64,000 nt of DNA from Sphingomonadaceae bacterium OTU29LAMAA1 (GCA_024072375.1 CP099617.1:2212001-2276000); one strand, 5' to 3'. Shown: positions 8,622 to 17,527, numbered from the stretch's first letter. Translations and numbers: made by a program. Notes: a model not told the origin generated them from the letters alone.

Positions 8622-9673
8622 TGATCGCCGCGATGCTGCTCGCGAGCGTGACGCCGGTGCCGGCGGCAACCGCAACGGGCAAGCCGCTGGCCGTCCGTAT
8701 CGGCGGGCGCGCCGAGCGCGTCGGCGCCGGCTGGCGACGGCAATGGCCGGGCACCTATGTCGAGGGCGCCTTCCGCGGACGTCAGGCGATGTTACGGGTC
8801 GGGACGGGCGACATGATCCTGCATGTCCTGATCGACGGCAAGCCGGTGCAGACCCTCGTCAAGCCTGCCGCCGGCCTCTACCGGATCGATGGGCTGGCGC
8901 AGGGCAGGCATGTGATCCGCGTCGAGGTCGCCAGCGAGAGCCAGTCTGGGCCCACCATTCTCGGCGGGCTGTTCGCCGCACCCGGCGGCACGCCACTGCC
9001 CGCGCCGGCCGCCGCGCGGCGGCAGATCGAGTTCATCGGCGATTCGCACACCGTCGGCTATGGCAACACGTCCGCCAAACGCGACTGCACCGAGGCGGAG
9101 GTCTGGGCGACCACCGATACATCGCAGGGAATCGCCGGCCAGACCGCCCGCCACTACGGCGCCGACTATCGCGTCCATGCGATTTCCGGCCGCGGCGTCG
9201 TGCGCAATTACGACGGGTTCAAGGCCGACACGACGGTCGACGCCTATCCCTACGTCCTGTTCGACAAGGCCAGGCCGGCGACCGATGCCGGCTGGAACCC
9301 GCAATTGTTCGTCATAGCGCTCGGTAGCAACGATTTCTCGACCGCGCTGAAGCCGGGCGAGCGTTGGCGGACGCGCGAGGCGCTGCACGCCGATTACGAG
9401 GCGCGCTTCATGCGCTTCATCCGGTCGCTGCGCGCGACACATCCCGGGGCGCACGTGTTGCTCTGGGCGACCGACCTTGCCGACGGCGAGATCGCGGCGG
9501 AAGAAGCCACGGTCGTCAGTCGCCTGACCGCGGAAGGGATGCGCGACATCGGCTTCCTGCGCGCGCCGACGTTGACCTTTGCAGGATGTCACTACCATCC
9601 GTCGGTGGCGGACGACACGCTGATCGCGAAGGCGATCGCGCGATATGCGGACGAACATCGCATCTGGAAATGA
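8618..9673 (+). CDS. SGNH-type acetyl esterase, carbohydrate esterase family 2-like
   Basis: 351 residues with a short signal peptide (MMIAAMLLASVTPVPAATA). Residues 25-125 look like the beta-sandwich that precedes the catalytic domain in CE2 enzymes. The SGNH blocks are IEFIGDSHTVGYGN (Ser143), an oxyanion Gly in the SGRGVVRNYDG segment, the IALGSNDFS block and a C-terminal CHYHPSVADD containing the catalytic His. CE2 enzymes remove O-acetyl groups from xylan or mannan. Overlap with the GH26 gene by ATGA suggests that deacetylation supports mannan cleavage. The closing part lacks the usual DxxH spacing, so the catalytic Asp is unassigned. Confidence 0.82.
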   Translation: MMIAAMLLASVTPVPAATATGKPLAVRIGGRAERVGAGWRRQWPGTYVEGAFRGRQAMLRVGTGDMILHVLIDGKPVQTLVKPAAGLYRIDGLAQGRHVIRVEVASESQSGPTILGGLFAAPGGTPLPAPAAARRQIEFIGDSHTVGYGNTSAKRDCTEAEVWATTDTSQGIAGQTARHYGADYRVHAISGRGVVRNYDGFKADTTVDAYPYVLFDKARPATDAGWNPQLFVIALGSNDFSTALKPGERWRTREALHADYEARFMRFIRSLRATHPGAHVLLWATDLADGEIAAEEATVVSRLTAEGMRDIGFLRAPTLTFAGCHYHPSVADDTLIAKAIARYADEHRIWK

Positions 9674-9694
9674 CCGGGCCGCCACCTCCGCCGC

Positions 9695-9719
9695 ACCACC
9701 GGGGAACGGAAACGGTGGT
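9695..9719. terminator. hairpin after the GH26-CE2 pair
   Basis: ACCACCG at 9695-9701 pairs perfectly with CGGTGGT at 9713-9719 across an 11-base loop, 22 bases after the esterase stop. No T-run follows, so intrinsic termination is only possible, not shown. Confidence 0.3.
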
Positions 9720-9768
9720 TAAAGAGCCGCGGCGGGCGTAAGACGGCATGGTCAATTGAAGGTGACCC

Positions 9769-10989
9769 ATGTCCGACGACTTCTACCGCATCAAGCGCCT
9801 GCCGCCCTATGTCATCGCCGAAGTCAACGGCATGCGGGCTGCGGCGCGTGCGGCGGGCGAGGACATCATCGATCTCGGCATGGGCAATCCCGACCTGCCG
9901 CCGCCCGCGCACGTGCTCGAAAAGCTGATCGAGGTGACGCGCAAGCCCGACGCACACGGCTATTCCCAGTCGAAGGGTATTCCCGGCCTCCGCCGCGCAC
10001 AGGCGAATTATTACGGCCGCCGCTTTGGCGTCGATCTCGATCCCGAGACCGAAGTCGTGGTGACGATGGGATCAAAGGAGGGGCTCGCCAGCCTCGCCAC
10101 CGCGATCACCGCGCCGGGTGACGTCGTGCTCGCGCCCAACCCCAGCTATCCGATCCATACCTTCGGCTTCATCATCGCCGGCGCCACGATCCGCGCCGTA
10201 CCGACGACGCCCGACGAAGCCTATTTCGAAAGCCTGGAACGCGCGATGGCGTTCACCGTGCCGCGCCCGTCGGTGCTGGTGGTGAACTATCCGTCGAACC
10301 CGACGGCGGAAGCGGTCGACCTCGCCTTCTATGAGCGGCTGGTGGCGTGGGCGAAGGAGAACAAGGTCTGGATCATCTCCGACCTCGCCTATTCCGAGCT
10401 GTATTACGACGGCAATCCGACGCCTTCGATCCTGCAGGTGAAGGGTGCGAAGGACATTGCGGTCGAATTCACGTCGCTCAGCAAGACGTACAGCATGGCG
10501 GGCTGGCGGATCGGCTTCGCGGTCGGCAACAGCACGCTGATCGCGGCTATGACGCGAGTGAAATCCTACCTCGATTACGGCGCGTTCACACCGATCCAGG
10601 CGGCGGCATGCGCCGCGCTCAACGGCCCGCAGGATATCGTCGAGACCAACCGTCAGCTGTATCACAAGCGCCGCGACGTGCTGGTCGAAAGCTTCGCGCG
10701 GGCGGGCTGGGACATCCCGTCCCCGCGCGCCTCGATGTTCGCCTGGGCGCCGCTGCCACCGGCGGTCGCGCATCTGGGAAGCCTCGAATTCTCCAAGCAA
10801 TTGCTCACCCATGCCCATGTCGCGGTCGCGCCGGGCGTCGGCTATGGCGAGAACGGTGAGGGCTTCGTCCGGATCGCCCTCGTCGAAAACGAACAGCGGC
10901 TCCGACAGGCGGCGCGCAACGTGAAGCGCTACCTGCAATCGATGGGCGTCAACACGCCGGGTCAGTCGCTGGGCCAGAAAGCGGGTTGA
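9769..10989 (+). CDS. PLP-dependent aminotransferase, AlaC-like (alanine transaminase type)
   Basis: 406 residues, class I/II fold type I aminotransferase. The PLP lysine is in TSLSKTYSMAGWRIGF; the cofactor-binding Asp/Tyr region reads IISDLAYSELYYDG and the N-terminal substrate segment is IDLGMGNPDLPPP. The overall pattern matches the AlaC/YfdZ group (glutamate-pyruvate aminotransferase), which is also often annotated as LL-diaminopimelate aminotransferase-like. It would run in the cytoplasm, exchanging amino groups between alanine, pyruvate and glutamate. The C-terminal 20 residues after YLQSMGV are poorly conserved. Substrate is inferred. A thioesterase gene follows 4 bases later. Confidence 0.88.
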   Translation: MSDDFYRIKRLPPYVIAEVNGMRAAARAAGEDIIDLGMGNPDLPPPAHVLEKLIEVTRKPDAHGYSQSKGIPGLRRAQANYYGRRFGVDLDPETEVVVTMGSKEGLASLATAITAPGDVVLAPNPSYPIHTFGFIIAGATIRAVPTTPDEAYFESLERAMAFTVPRPSVLVVNYPSNPTAEAVDLAFYERLVAWAKENKVWIISDLAYSELYYDGNPTPSILQVKGAKDIAVEFTSLSKTYSMAGWRIGFAVGNSTLIAAMTRVKSYLDYGAFTPIQAAACAALNGPQDIVETNRQLYHKRRDVLVESFARAGWDIPSPRASMFAWAPLPPAVAHLGSLEFSKQLLTHAHVAVAPGVGYGENGEGFVRIALVENEQRLRQAARNVKRYLQSMGVNTPGQSLGQKAG

Positions 10990-10993
10990 TCGG

Positions 10994-11410
10994 GTGCGGG
11001 ACGGATTTGCATTCTCGACGCGGTTTCGCGTGCGCTACGCCGAGATCGACGGGCAGAAGGTCGTCTTCAATTCGCGTTATCTCGAATATGCGGACGTCGC
11101 GGCAACCGACTTTTGGGAATGGACGGGGATCGAGGCGGCTCTGGGTGACGTCTGGTGCCATACCGAATTCCATGTCCGCAAGGCGGAGGTCGATTATCTC
11201 AAGCCTTTCGTGTGGGGCGACACCGTCGAGGCGCATGTCCGGATCGCACGGGTCGGCGGCAGCAGCCTGACGATGGCGATGGACCTGACGCATGCCGACA
11301 CGGGGGTCCTGCACGCGCAGATCGTCATGGTCATGGTGAACGTGCATCTGCCGACCGGACGACCGCTCGCGATCGGCGATACGGTCCGGACCTTTCTGGA
11401 AGCGCTGTAG
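10994..11410 (+). CDS. acyl-CoA thioesterase, hotdog fold (4HBT)
   Basis: 138 residues with the YbgC/4HBT pattern: RVRYAEIDGQKVVFNSRYLEYAD, where the Asp after the Glu-Ile is the usual catalytic position, then the long helix and the strand VEAHVRIARVGGSSLTMAMDL. These enzymes hydrolyse acyl-CoA thioesters. The common YAETDxxGVV becomes YAEIDGQKVV here, a slightly divergent active-site loop. The start is GTG at 10994 just after the aminotransferase stop. The two genes are probably cotranscribed, though a shared pathway is not evident. Confidence 0.82.
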   Translation: MRDGFAFSTRFRVRYAEIDGQKVVFNSRYLEYADVAATDFWEWTGIEAALGDVWCHTEFHVRKAEVDYLKPFVWGDTVEAHVRIARVGGSSLTMAMDLTHADTGVLHAQIVMVMVNVHLPTGRPLAIGDTVRTFLEAL

Positions 11411-11415
11411 CGCGG

Positions 11416-11892
11416 CTATTCGTTCGGCTCGACGTCTTCGGGCAGCGCCCAGATCAGGTCGCCCTTCCCCAGCACGCGGCCATCATGGGCGTGCACCGCC
11501 ATCGCGGCGATCGGTCGCCGATCGCGGGTGTCGACAAGGATCGGAAACGCCGGCGCGCACAATTCCCAGCGTTCGCCCCATTGCCGAAGCGCGATCATCG
11601 TCGGCAGCAGGGCGTGCCCCTTTTCGGTCAGCGTATAGCGAATCTTGCGGCGATCGTCGGGCATCGGTTCGCGTTGCAGGATGCCGTGGTCGACCAGCCG
11701 CGCCAGTCGGTTCGCCAGGATGTTACGGGCGATCCCCAGTTCGGCCTGAAATTCCTCGAAATGGTGCAGACCGTTGAATGCCGCCCGCAGGATCAGGAAC
11801 GCCCAACGTTCGCCCATTGCCTCCAATGCCGCCGGCAGGCTGCATTCACGCAATGTTTCTCGTAACTTGGGCAGGTCGGCCGGTGTCGCCAT
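11416..11892 (-). CDS. HxlR-family winged-helix regulator
   Basis: 158 residues. The HxlR winged helix is complete: CSLPAALEAMGERWAFLILR at the N-terminus with the single conserved Cys (redox-sensing in some members), FEEFQAELGIARNILANRLARLVDHGILQREP and the wing YTLTEKGHALLPTM. A C-terminal extension of about 45 residues (VDTRDRRPIAAMAVHAHDG) resembles that of longer proteobacterial HxlR members. It reads away from a small secreted protein gene; the 129-bp spacer contains a perfect 7-3-7 inverted repeat that may be its operator. Effector unknown. Confidence 0.88.
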   Translation of the reverse strand: MATPADLPKLRETLRECSLPAALEAMGERWAFLILRAAFNGLHHFEEFQAELGIARNILANRLARLVDHGILQREPMPDDRRKIRYTLTEKGHALLPTMIALRQWGERWELCAPAFPILVDTRDRRPIAAMAVHAHDGRVLGKGDLIWALPEDVEPNE

Positions 11893-11956
11893 GATGATCC
11901 TCTTGCGCCTGATCTACCGCATTTCGGCATGAGCCGAGAAGCCTTTATCGGTTTCC

Positions 11957-11973
11957 AGTTGCAACCTGCAACT
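11957..11973. promoter_or_regulatory. inverted repeat, candidate HxlR operator
   Basis: AGTTGCA-ACC-TGCAACT is a perfect 7-bp inverted repeat with a 3-base centre. It sits 65 bases upstream of the hxlR-like start and 49 bases upstream of the small secreted protein start. HxlR regulators commonly bind palindromes in their own divergent promoter. The assignment follows from position and symmetry only. Confidence 0.5.
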
Positions 11974-12021
11974 CATATAGATAGACGGCGGTCTCGTTAT
12001 AAAGGTTCGGGAGGACCGGTC

Positions 12022-12336
12022 ATGAAGCTTTTCGCCACGCTCGTCATCGCTGCCGCCACGCTGTCCGGCACTGCTGCAATCGCCGCCCCGGCTGCCGCCG
12101 ACGTTTATGTCGCGGTCCCCGCCGCTCCCTCGACCAAGACGGGCTTTATCACCCGCTCGACTGCATGGCGCTTGCAAGGTCAGGCCTTCGTCGCGGGCCA
12201 CGCCCCCGAACGCCCCGCGATATTGTGCGAACTGGTGGTACGCCAGATCGGTGCGGTCAGCAGCTTCACCGTCGCGGGCAAACCCTATGACGCGGACCAG
12301 CTCGCCAAATGCAACGCCAAGGCCAGGAAGGCGTAG
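12022..12336 (+). CDS. small secreted protein, CC_3452-like
   Basis: 104 residues with a clear Sec signal peptide (MKLFATLVIAAATLSGTAAIAA). The mature part reads TAWRLQGQAFVAGHAPERPAILCELVVRQIGAVSSFTVAGKPYDADQLAKCNAKA, which fits my recollection of the CC_3452-type family of Caulobacterales/Sphingomonadales (TAW motif, Arg-Pro-x-x-x-Cys, late LAKCN). Two cysteines in the mature chain could form a disulfide; the cysteine usual just after TAWR is Leu-Gln here. GGGAGGA lies 6 bases before the ATG. Function is unknown. It is divergent from an HxlR regulator. Confidence 0.7.
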   Translation: MKLFATLVIAAATLSGTAAIAAPAAADVYVAVPAAPSTKTGFITRSTAWRLQGQAFVAGHAPERPAILCELVVRQIGAVSSFTVAGKPYDADQLAKCNAKARKA

Positions 12337-12389
12337 GACCTTCCGTGAGCGCCCGGTGACGACCTAATCGTATCGCCCGACGCAACAAG

Positions 12390-14531
12390 ATGTTGCAAAG
12401 CGGCATGACCCTACTCCATGTGGTCGGCGTGCTACGGCAATATGAACTGGTCGACCGCGTGCTCGACTACGACCCGAACGCCGACGAGGCGCTGCTCAAC
12501 CGCGCCTACGTCTTTTCGATGCAGGCGCACGGCAGCCAGAAGCGCGCCAGCGGCGATCCGTACTTCAGCCACCCGATCGAAGTCGCCGGCATCCTCACCG
12601 ACCTGAGGCTGGACGACGAGACGATCGCCACCGCGATCCTGCACGACACGATCGAGGATACGGTCGCGACGCCGGAGGAGATCACGCGGCTCTTCGGGGC
12701 CAACGTCGCGCGGCTGGTCGACGGCGTCACCAAGCTCAGCAAGATCGAGGCGCAGACCGAGAACGAGCGCGCCGCCGAAAATCTGCGCAAGTTCCTGCTC
12801 GCGATGTCCGACGACATCCGCGTGCTGCTGGTCAAGCTCGCCGACCGCCTGCACAACATGCGCACGCTCCATCATATCCCCAAGCCGGAAAAGCGGCGGC
12901 GGATCGCGAAGGAGACGATGGACATCTACGCGCCGCTCGCCGAGCGGATCGGCATGTACGAGTTCATGAAGGAGATGCAGACGCTCGCCTTCGAACAGCT
13001 CGAACCCGAAGCCTATGAATCGATCAGCCGGCGACTGGAACAACTCAAGACCGGCGGCGGCGACCGCATCACGAAGATCGGATCGGGCCTGAAGCTGCTG
13101 CTAGGCCGCGCCGGCGTCGAGGCCGAGGTCCACGGCCGCGAAAAGCATCCCTATTCGATCTGGCGCAAGATGAGCGAGCGCCACATCAGCTTCGAACAGC
13201 TCAGCGACATCATGGCGTTCCGCGCGATCGTGCCGACGATCGAGGATTGCTACAAGGTGCTGGGGGTGATCCACCGCCGCTGGCCGATGGTGCCAGGGCG
13301 GTTCAAGGATTATATCTCGACCCCCAAGCGCAACGGCTACCGGTCGCTGCACACGTCGGTCATCCACGCCGACAACGCGCGTATCGAGATCCAGATTCGC
13401 ACCGCAGACATGCACGCCGAGGCCGAGTTCGGCCTCGCGGCGCATTGGGCGTATAAGGAAAAGAAGGTCCGCGCCGACAGCCAGCACAGCTGGATCGCCG
13501 ACCTCGTCGAAATCCTCGACACCGCGGGCAGCCCTGAAGAGCTGCTCGAACACACCCGCATGGCGATGTACCAGGATCGCATCTTCGCGTTCACGCCGAA
13601 GGGCGAGCTGATCCAGCTGCCCAAGGGTGCGACGCCGATCGATTTCGCCTATGCGGTTCATACCGACCTCGGCGATCAGGCGGTTGGCGCGAAGATCAAC
13701 GGCCGCGTCGTGCCGCTGTCGACGGTGATCGAGAACGGCGATCAGGTTCAGGTGTTGCGATCGAAGGGCCAGGTGCCGCAGCCGGGCTGGCTCAACTTCG
13801 CGATCACGGGCAAGGCGCTGGCCGGCATCCGCCGCCACCTTCGCCATCGCGAACGCGACGAACTGATCGCGCTCGGCCGCAAGCTGTACGACGATATCGT
13901 CCAGCGAATGCCGGCAACGATCGGTCCAGATGCACTGGATCATGCGCTCAAGCGGCTGAAGCTCCCTGACGAGTCCGCGCTGCTAGCATCGATCGCCCGC
14001 CGCGGCATCTCCGACGCCGCCGTCATGGAGGCGCTGATGCCCGGCTCTGCCGGCGCGGACATGCGCCTGCTTGCCCCGCAGTCGACCGCGATCTCGATCA
14101 AGGGGCTGACCGCGGGCGTCGCGTTCGACCTCGCGGAATGCTGCCATCCCGTGCCGGGCGACCGCATCGTCGGTCTGCGCCGCCCCGATGCGGGGATCGA
14201 GGTGCATGCGATCGACTGCCGCGTCCTCGCCGAACTCGCCGAGCGCGGCGCGGACGAAACCGACTGGGTCGACGTCGATTGGGGCGACAAGAGCGACGGC
14301 GCGGTGGCGCGGATCGCGGTGCAGGTGAAGAACGAACCGGGCGCCTTGGGTATCGTCTCGACGATCATCGGTGCGCACCGGGCGAACATCATCGCGCTAC
14401 GGCTCGATACGCGCGATTCGATGTTCCACACCAACGTCATCGACGTCGAGGTCCACGACATCCACCAGCTGATGCGCCTGATCGCGGCCCTGCGTGCGGC
14501 GGATGCGGTGAACGCGGTGGACCGGGTCTGA
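12390..14531 (+). CDS. bifunctional (p)ppGpp synthetase/hydrolase, RelA/SpoT family
   Basis: 713 residues from ATG 12390. The family N-terminus (VLRQYELVDRVLDYDPNAD) suggests the real start could be GTG at 12429. The domains, in order, are HD hydrolase (HGSQKRASGDPYFSHP, then the intact ILHDTIEDT metal motif), synthetase (RFKDYISTPKRNGYRSLHTS, then EIQIRTADMHAEAEFG), TGS (DRIFAFTPKGELIQLPKGAT), a helical/CC region (ECCHPVPGDRI) and C-terminal ACT (NEPGALGIVSTIIGAHRANI). The basic RFKD motif is the signature of bifunctional enzymes, and the HD residues are intact, so both synthesis and hydrolysis are expected. Alphaproteobacteria usually have this single RSH. Confidence 0.95.
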   Translation: MLQSGMTLLHVVGVLRQYELVDRVLDYDPNADEALLNRAYVFSMQAHGSQKRASGDPYFSHPIEVAGILTDLRLDDETIATAILHDTIEDTVATPEEITRLFGANVARLVDGVTKLSKIEAQTENERAAENLRKFLLAMSDDIRVLLVKLADRLHNMRTLHHIPKPEKRRRIAKETMDIYAPLAERIGMYEFMKEMQTLAFEQLEPEAYESISRRLEQLKTGGGDRITKIGSGLKLLLGRAGVEAEVHGREKHPYSIWRKMSERHISFEQLSDIMAFRAIVPTIEDCYKVLGVIHRRWPMVPGRFKDYISTPKRNGYRSLHTSVIHADNARIEIQIRTADMHAEAEFGLAAHWAYKEKKVRADSQHSWIADLVEILDTAGSPEELLEHTRMAMYQDRIFAFTPKGELIQLPKGATPIDFAYAVHTDLGDQAVGAKINGRVVPLSTVIENGDQVQVLRSKGQVPQPGWLNFAITGKALAGIRRHLRHRERDELIALGRKLYDDIVQRMPATIGPDALDHALKRLKLPDESALLASIARRGISDAAVMEALMPGSAGADMRLLAPQSTAISIKGLTAGVAFDLAECCHPVPGDRIVGLRRPDAGIEVHAIDCRVLAELAERGADETDWVDVDWGDKSDGAVARIAVQVKNEPGALGIVSTIIGAHRANIIALRLDTRDSMFHTNVIDVEVHDIHQLMRLIAALRAADAVNAVDRV

Positions 14532-14606
14532 TCGCATCGGCCGTCATTCCGCATGTGGAACAACTCTGGCCTGATGGCTTTATAGGGTCGTCACCGGGAG
14601 AGCATC

Positions 14607-15620
14607 ATGATCCGCCGCTACACCGCCGCCCTGTTCGCGGGCGCCATCTTCATCGCGCCCGTCACGCCTGCCGCCGCACAAGGGACCGTGCGCTCGATTT
14701 CGGAAACGGACAAGGCGCAGGGCAGTCAGGCGCATCCGCAGCTGATGGCCGAGTTCGGCGGTGCCTATAAGGGTCCGCAGGCCGCCTTCGTCGAGCGCGT
14801 CGGCAAGCGCGTCGCGGTCCAGTCCGGCCTGTCCAATGCGCAGGGCGACTTCACGGTCACCCTGCTCGACTCGCCGGTAGAGAACGCCTTTGCGATCCCC
14901 GGCGGCTATGTCTACGTCACGCGTCAGCTGCTCGCGCTGATGAACAGCGAGGCCGAGCTCGCATCCGTCCTGGGTCACGAGGTCGGCCATGTCGCCGCCC
15001 GCCATGCCGCCGGCCGGCAACGCACCTCGACGATCGGCGCGGTACTGGCAGGCGTGGTCGGCACCGCCGCCGGCAATTCGACGCTGGGTCGCCTCGCCGG
15101 CGGCGGCGCACGGACGGCGGCGCAGCTCGTGACGCTGAAATACGGCCGCGATCAGGAATATCAGGCGGATGCGCTCGGCGTTCGCTATATCGCTGCGGCG
15201 AACTACAATCCCTATGCCGCCGCCGACATGCTCTTCTCGCTCGACCAGTCGAGCGGCATCGCGGCGCAGTCGAGCGGCACCGCGCGTACCCTCCCCGGCT
15301 GGGCCTCGACGCATCCCAACGGTCCCGATCGCGTGGCACGCGCCGAACAGCTCGCCAAGGCTACCGCGAAGACGCGTCCGGCAGCGACGCAGGACACCGC
15401 CTTCCTGCGCATGCTCGACGGGCTGCCCTATGGCGACGGCAAACAAGGCAAGCAGATGATCCGCGTCGTCACCGTGGGGCCGCGCGACACCGTCGCGACG
15501 CTTTCCGCACGGATGGCGGTGCCCGACCTGAAGCAGGAGCGGTTCGAGGTCCTGAACGGGCTGACCGAGGACACGCCGGTACGTCCCGGTATGCTGGTCA
15601 AGCTGGTAGTCGCCCGCTGA
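14607..15620 (+). CDS. M48-family metalloprotease, exported
   Basis: 337 residues with signal peptide (RRYTAALFAGAIFIAP, cleavage after AAA-Q). The zinc motif is HEVGH in SVLGHEVGHVAARHAAG, with the third ligand Glu in the YGRDQEYQADALGVRY segment. This matches M48 periplasmic proteases of the BepA/LoiP kind, which handle outer-membrane protein assembly. The C-terminal 60 residues (TVGPRDTVATLSARM then VRPGMLVKLVV) look like a degenerate LysM-type or PRK-like tail, as in other M48 members of this order. GGGAGAG precedes the ATG. It stands alone between the RSH and GT2 genes. Confidence 0.9.
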   Translation: MIRRYTAALFAGAIFIAPVTPAAAQGTVRSISETDKAQGSQAHPQLMAEFGGAYKGPQAAFVERVGKRVAVQSGLSNAQGDFTVTLLDSPVENAFAIPGGYVYVTRQLLALMNSEAELASVLGHEVGHVAARHAAGRQRTSTIGAVLAGVVGTAAGNSTLGRLAGGGARTAAQLVTLKYGRDQEYQADALGVRYIAAANYNPYAAADMLFSLDQSSGIAAQSSGTARTLPGWASTHPNGPDRVARAEQLAKATAKTRPAATQDTAFLRMLDGLPYGDGKQGKQMIRVVTVGPRDTVATLSARMAVPDLKQERFEVLNGLTEDTPVRPGMLVKLVVAR

Positions 15621-15684
15621 CCGTTCACCGCTAGGCCACGTTACGTATGGATGAGGCTCCCCCGACCGGCTAAGGGGGAGCATC

Positions 15685-16704
15685 ATGTATCGCCCCGCGT
15701 TGTCCATCGTCATCCCGTGCTATAACGAAGCCGCCTGTCTGGAACTGTTGCACGCGCGGGTGTCCGCCGCAGCGAAGACGGCGGTGGGCGACGATCATGA
15801 GATCGTGCTGATCAACGATGGCAGTCGCGACGACAGCTGGGCGGTCATGCAGCGCCTGTCCGTTGCCGACCCGCGGCTGGTCGCGGTCAACCTGTCGCGC
15901 AACCACGGCCATCAGCTCGCGCTGACCGCCGGGCTCGATCTGTGTTCGGGCGAACAGATCCTGATCATCGACGCCGACCTGCAGGACCCGCCCGAACTGC
16001 TGACCGACATGCGCGCGACGATGGCGGCGCAAGCGGCGGACGTCGTCTATGCGGTGCGCCGCAAGCGGCAGGGCGAGACGATCTTCAAGAAGGCGACGGC
16101 CGCCGCTTTCTATCGCGTGCTCGACCGGGTGACGGATACGCCGATCCCGCTCGACACCGGCGATTTCCGGCTGATGAGCCGACGCGCACTGGACGCCTTG
16201 CTGTCGCTGCCCGAACAGGCCCGCTTCATCCGCGGCATGGTCGCATGGGTCGGGTTCCGTCAGGTGCCCTTCCCCTACGATCGCGCCGAACGGCATGCGG
16301 GCGAGACCAATTACCCGCTCGGCAAGATGGTGCGGCTGGCATTCGATGCGGTCACGGGTTTCTCGACCGCACCGTTGCGGTTCGCCAGCCATGCATCGGT
16401 GATCCTCGCTGGTGCATCGCTGCTCCTGCTCTTCTACATCCTGTGGGGTTTCTTCGAGGGATCGCCGGTGCAGGGCTGGACCTCGACGATGCTCGTCGTG
16501 ACCGTATTGAGCGCGGTGCAGATGTTCGTGCTGGGGATGATCGGCGAATATCTTGGCCGCCTCTACATCGAATCGAAGCGACGCCCGCTGTATCTGGTCG
16601 CCGACATCGCCGGGCCGGTGAAGGGACATTCCACCCTGGGCTTCAACGCCGCGGAGCCGTCCCCGGAGTTCGAGGTGACGGCGCAGCGGGAAGCGGCGGA
16701 GTAG
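15685..16704 (+). CDS. GT2 glycosyltransferase, polyprenyl-phosphate sugar transferase type (GtrB/DPM1-like)
   Basis: 339 residues. The N-terminal GT-A domain has LSIVIPCYNEAACLELL, VLINDGSRDDSW and the DxD-type IIDADLQDPPELL. The C-terminus has two membrane helices (about residues 235-260 and 270-292), typical of GtrB/ArnC-like enzymes that load a sugar from a nucleotide donor onto undecaprenyl phosphate at the inner membrane. AAGGGGGAG lies 6 bases before the ATG. It is convergent with the methyltransferase-gtrA pair; GtrA flippase and a GT-C-like protein next door complete a three-part lipid-linked glycosylation system. The sugar is unknown. Confidence 0.88.
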   Translation: MYRPALSIVIPCYNEAACLELLHARVSAAAKTAVGDDHEIVLINDGSRDDSWAVMQRLSVADPRLVAVNLSRNHGHQLALTAGLDLCSGEQILIIDADLQDPPELLTDMRATMAAQAADVVYAVRRKRQGETIFKKATAAAFYRVLDRVTDTPIPLDTGDFRLMSRRALDALLSLPEQARFIRGMVAWVGFRQVPFPYDRAERHAGETNYPLGKMVRLAFDAVTGFSTAPLRFASHASVILAGASLLLLFYILWGFFEGSPVQGWTSTMLVVTVLSAVQMFVLGMIGEYLGRLYIESKRRPLYLVADIAGPVKGHSTLGFNAAEPSPEFEVTAQREAAE

Positions 16705-16714
16705 GCCATCCCGG

Positions 16715-16734
16715 TCCCGCCTCGCAAAGCGGGA
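16715..16734. terminator. short hairpin between convergent GT2 and methyltransferase genes
   Basis: TCCCGC (16715-16720) pairs with GCGGGA (16729-16734) over an 8-base loop, followed on the plus strand by GTTT. Its position between converging genes fits a terminator, but the T-run is only three bases. Confidence 0.4.
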
Positions 16735-16795
16735 GTTTAGAACCGTTCTCGCGAGGCACTCCGTTCAAAGCTCCCTTATCACAGGCAAGCGCTGT

Positions 16796-17527
16796 TCAGG
16801 ATTTCGGCTCCGCGAGCGTGACGATCGACACCCCCGGCGTCAGCGGCACGCGGCCGACCGCATGCCGTTCCAGCCGGAAGATCGTCTCGAACAGCGCGTT
16901 GAGCGGTTTGGCGGGAGGCGAATCGTCGCTGTCGTCGCGGCCCGTCAACCGGCCGGCGATACGCGCCGCCGCGGCGAGCGGGAACAGCAGCGAATTGAAA
17001 TACGTCAGCTTGCGAGGTTTCAGGCCGGCGGCCTCGATCGCCGTCACCAGCGATCCCTTGGAATAACGGCGATGGTGATGGTTCACCACGTCATGCGCGC
17101 TCCACAGCCATTGATGGGCCGGCACCGCGATCAGGATCTTGCCGCCGGGCTTGAGCAGGCTCGCCATACCCTTCAGCGCGGCGACGTCATCCTCGATATG
17201 CTCGACCACATCGAGCACCGCGATCAGGTCGTACGCCCCACGCGCCACGCCGGGCAACTCAGGCAAGCGCGCGTCGCCGACCGGCTTGCCAAGACGCTCG
17301 CTCGCGATCTCGCGCGCCGCCGGGTCGATCTCGATCGCGTCCACGTCGCCGAACGTCGCCAGCATCGGCAGATTGTGCCCGGTGCCGCAGCCGATCTCCA
17401 GAATACGCGCGCCCTTCGGCACATTGCCGTACCGCGTCAGGTAATCGCTCAGGATGTCACGACGGGCGCGATACCACCAATGCGTGGAATCATGCGCCGC
17501 CATGCGGTCGTAGACGATGCGATCCAT
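16796..17527 (-). CDS. class I SAM-dependent methyltransferase
   Basis: 243 residues. The SAM-binding motif I is ILEIGCGTGHNLPML, the acidic end of strand 2 is DAIEIDP, and post-II reads YDLIAVLDVVEHIEDD followed by LLKPGGKILIAVPAH. The HHRRYSKGSL motif after the core is typical of methyltransferases found with polysaccharide and O-antigen genes. The gene starts 3 bases after the gtrA-like stop on the same strand, so the two are an operon, and it is likely to modify a sugar or lipid-linked glycan made by this island. The target is unknown. Confidence 0.85.
   Translation of the reverse strand: MDRIVYDRMAAHDSTHWWYRARRDILSDYLTRYGNVPKGARILEIGCGTGHNLPMLATFGDVDAIEIDPAAREIASERLGKPVGDARLPELPGVARGAYDLIAVLDVVEHIEDDVAALKGMASLLKPGGKILIAVPAHQWLWSAHDVVNHHHRRYSKGSLVTAIEAAGLKPRKLTYFNSLLFPLAAAARIAGRLTGRDDSDDSPPAKPLNALFETIFRLERHAVGRVPLTPGVSIVTLAEPKS

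Noticed and set aside
9695..9719. Strong intrinsic terminator after the esterase gene
   Set aside because: Perfect stem but no T-run; kept only as a low-confidence hairpin.
12390..12428. The region before GTG 12429 as certain coding for the RSH enzyme
   Set aside because: The extra 13 codons are not like the family N-terminus; left as an alternative start only.
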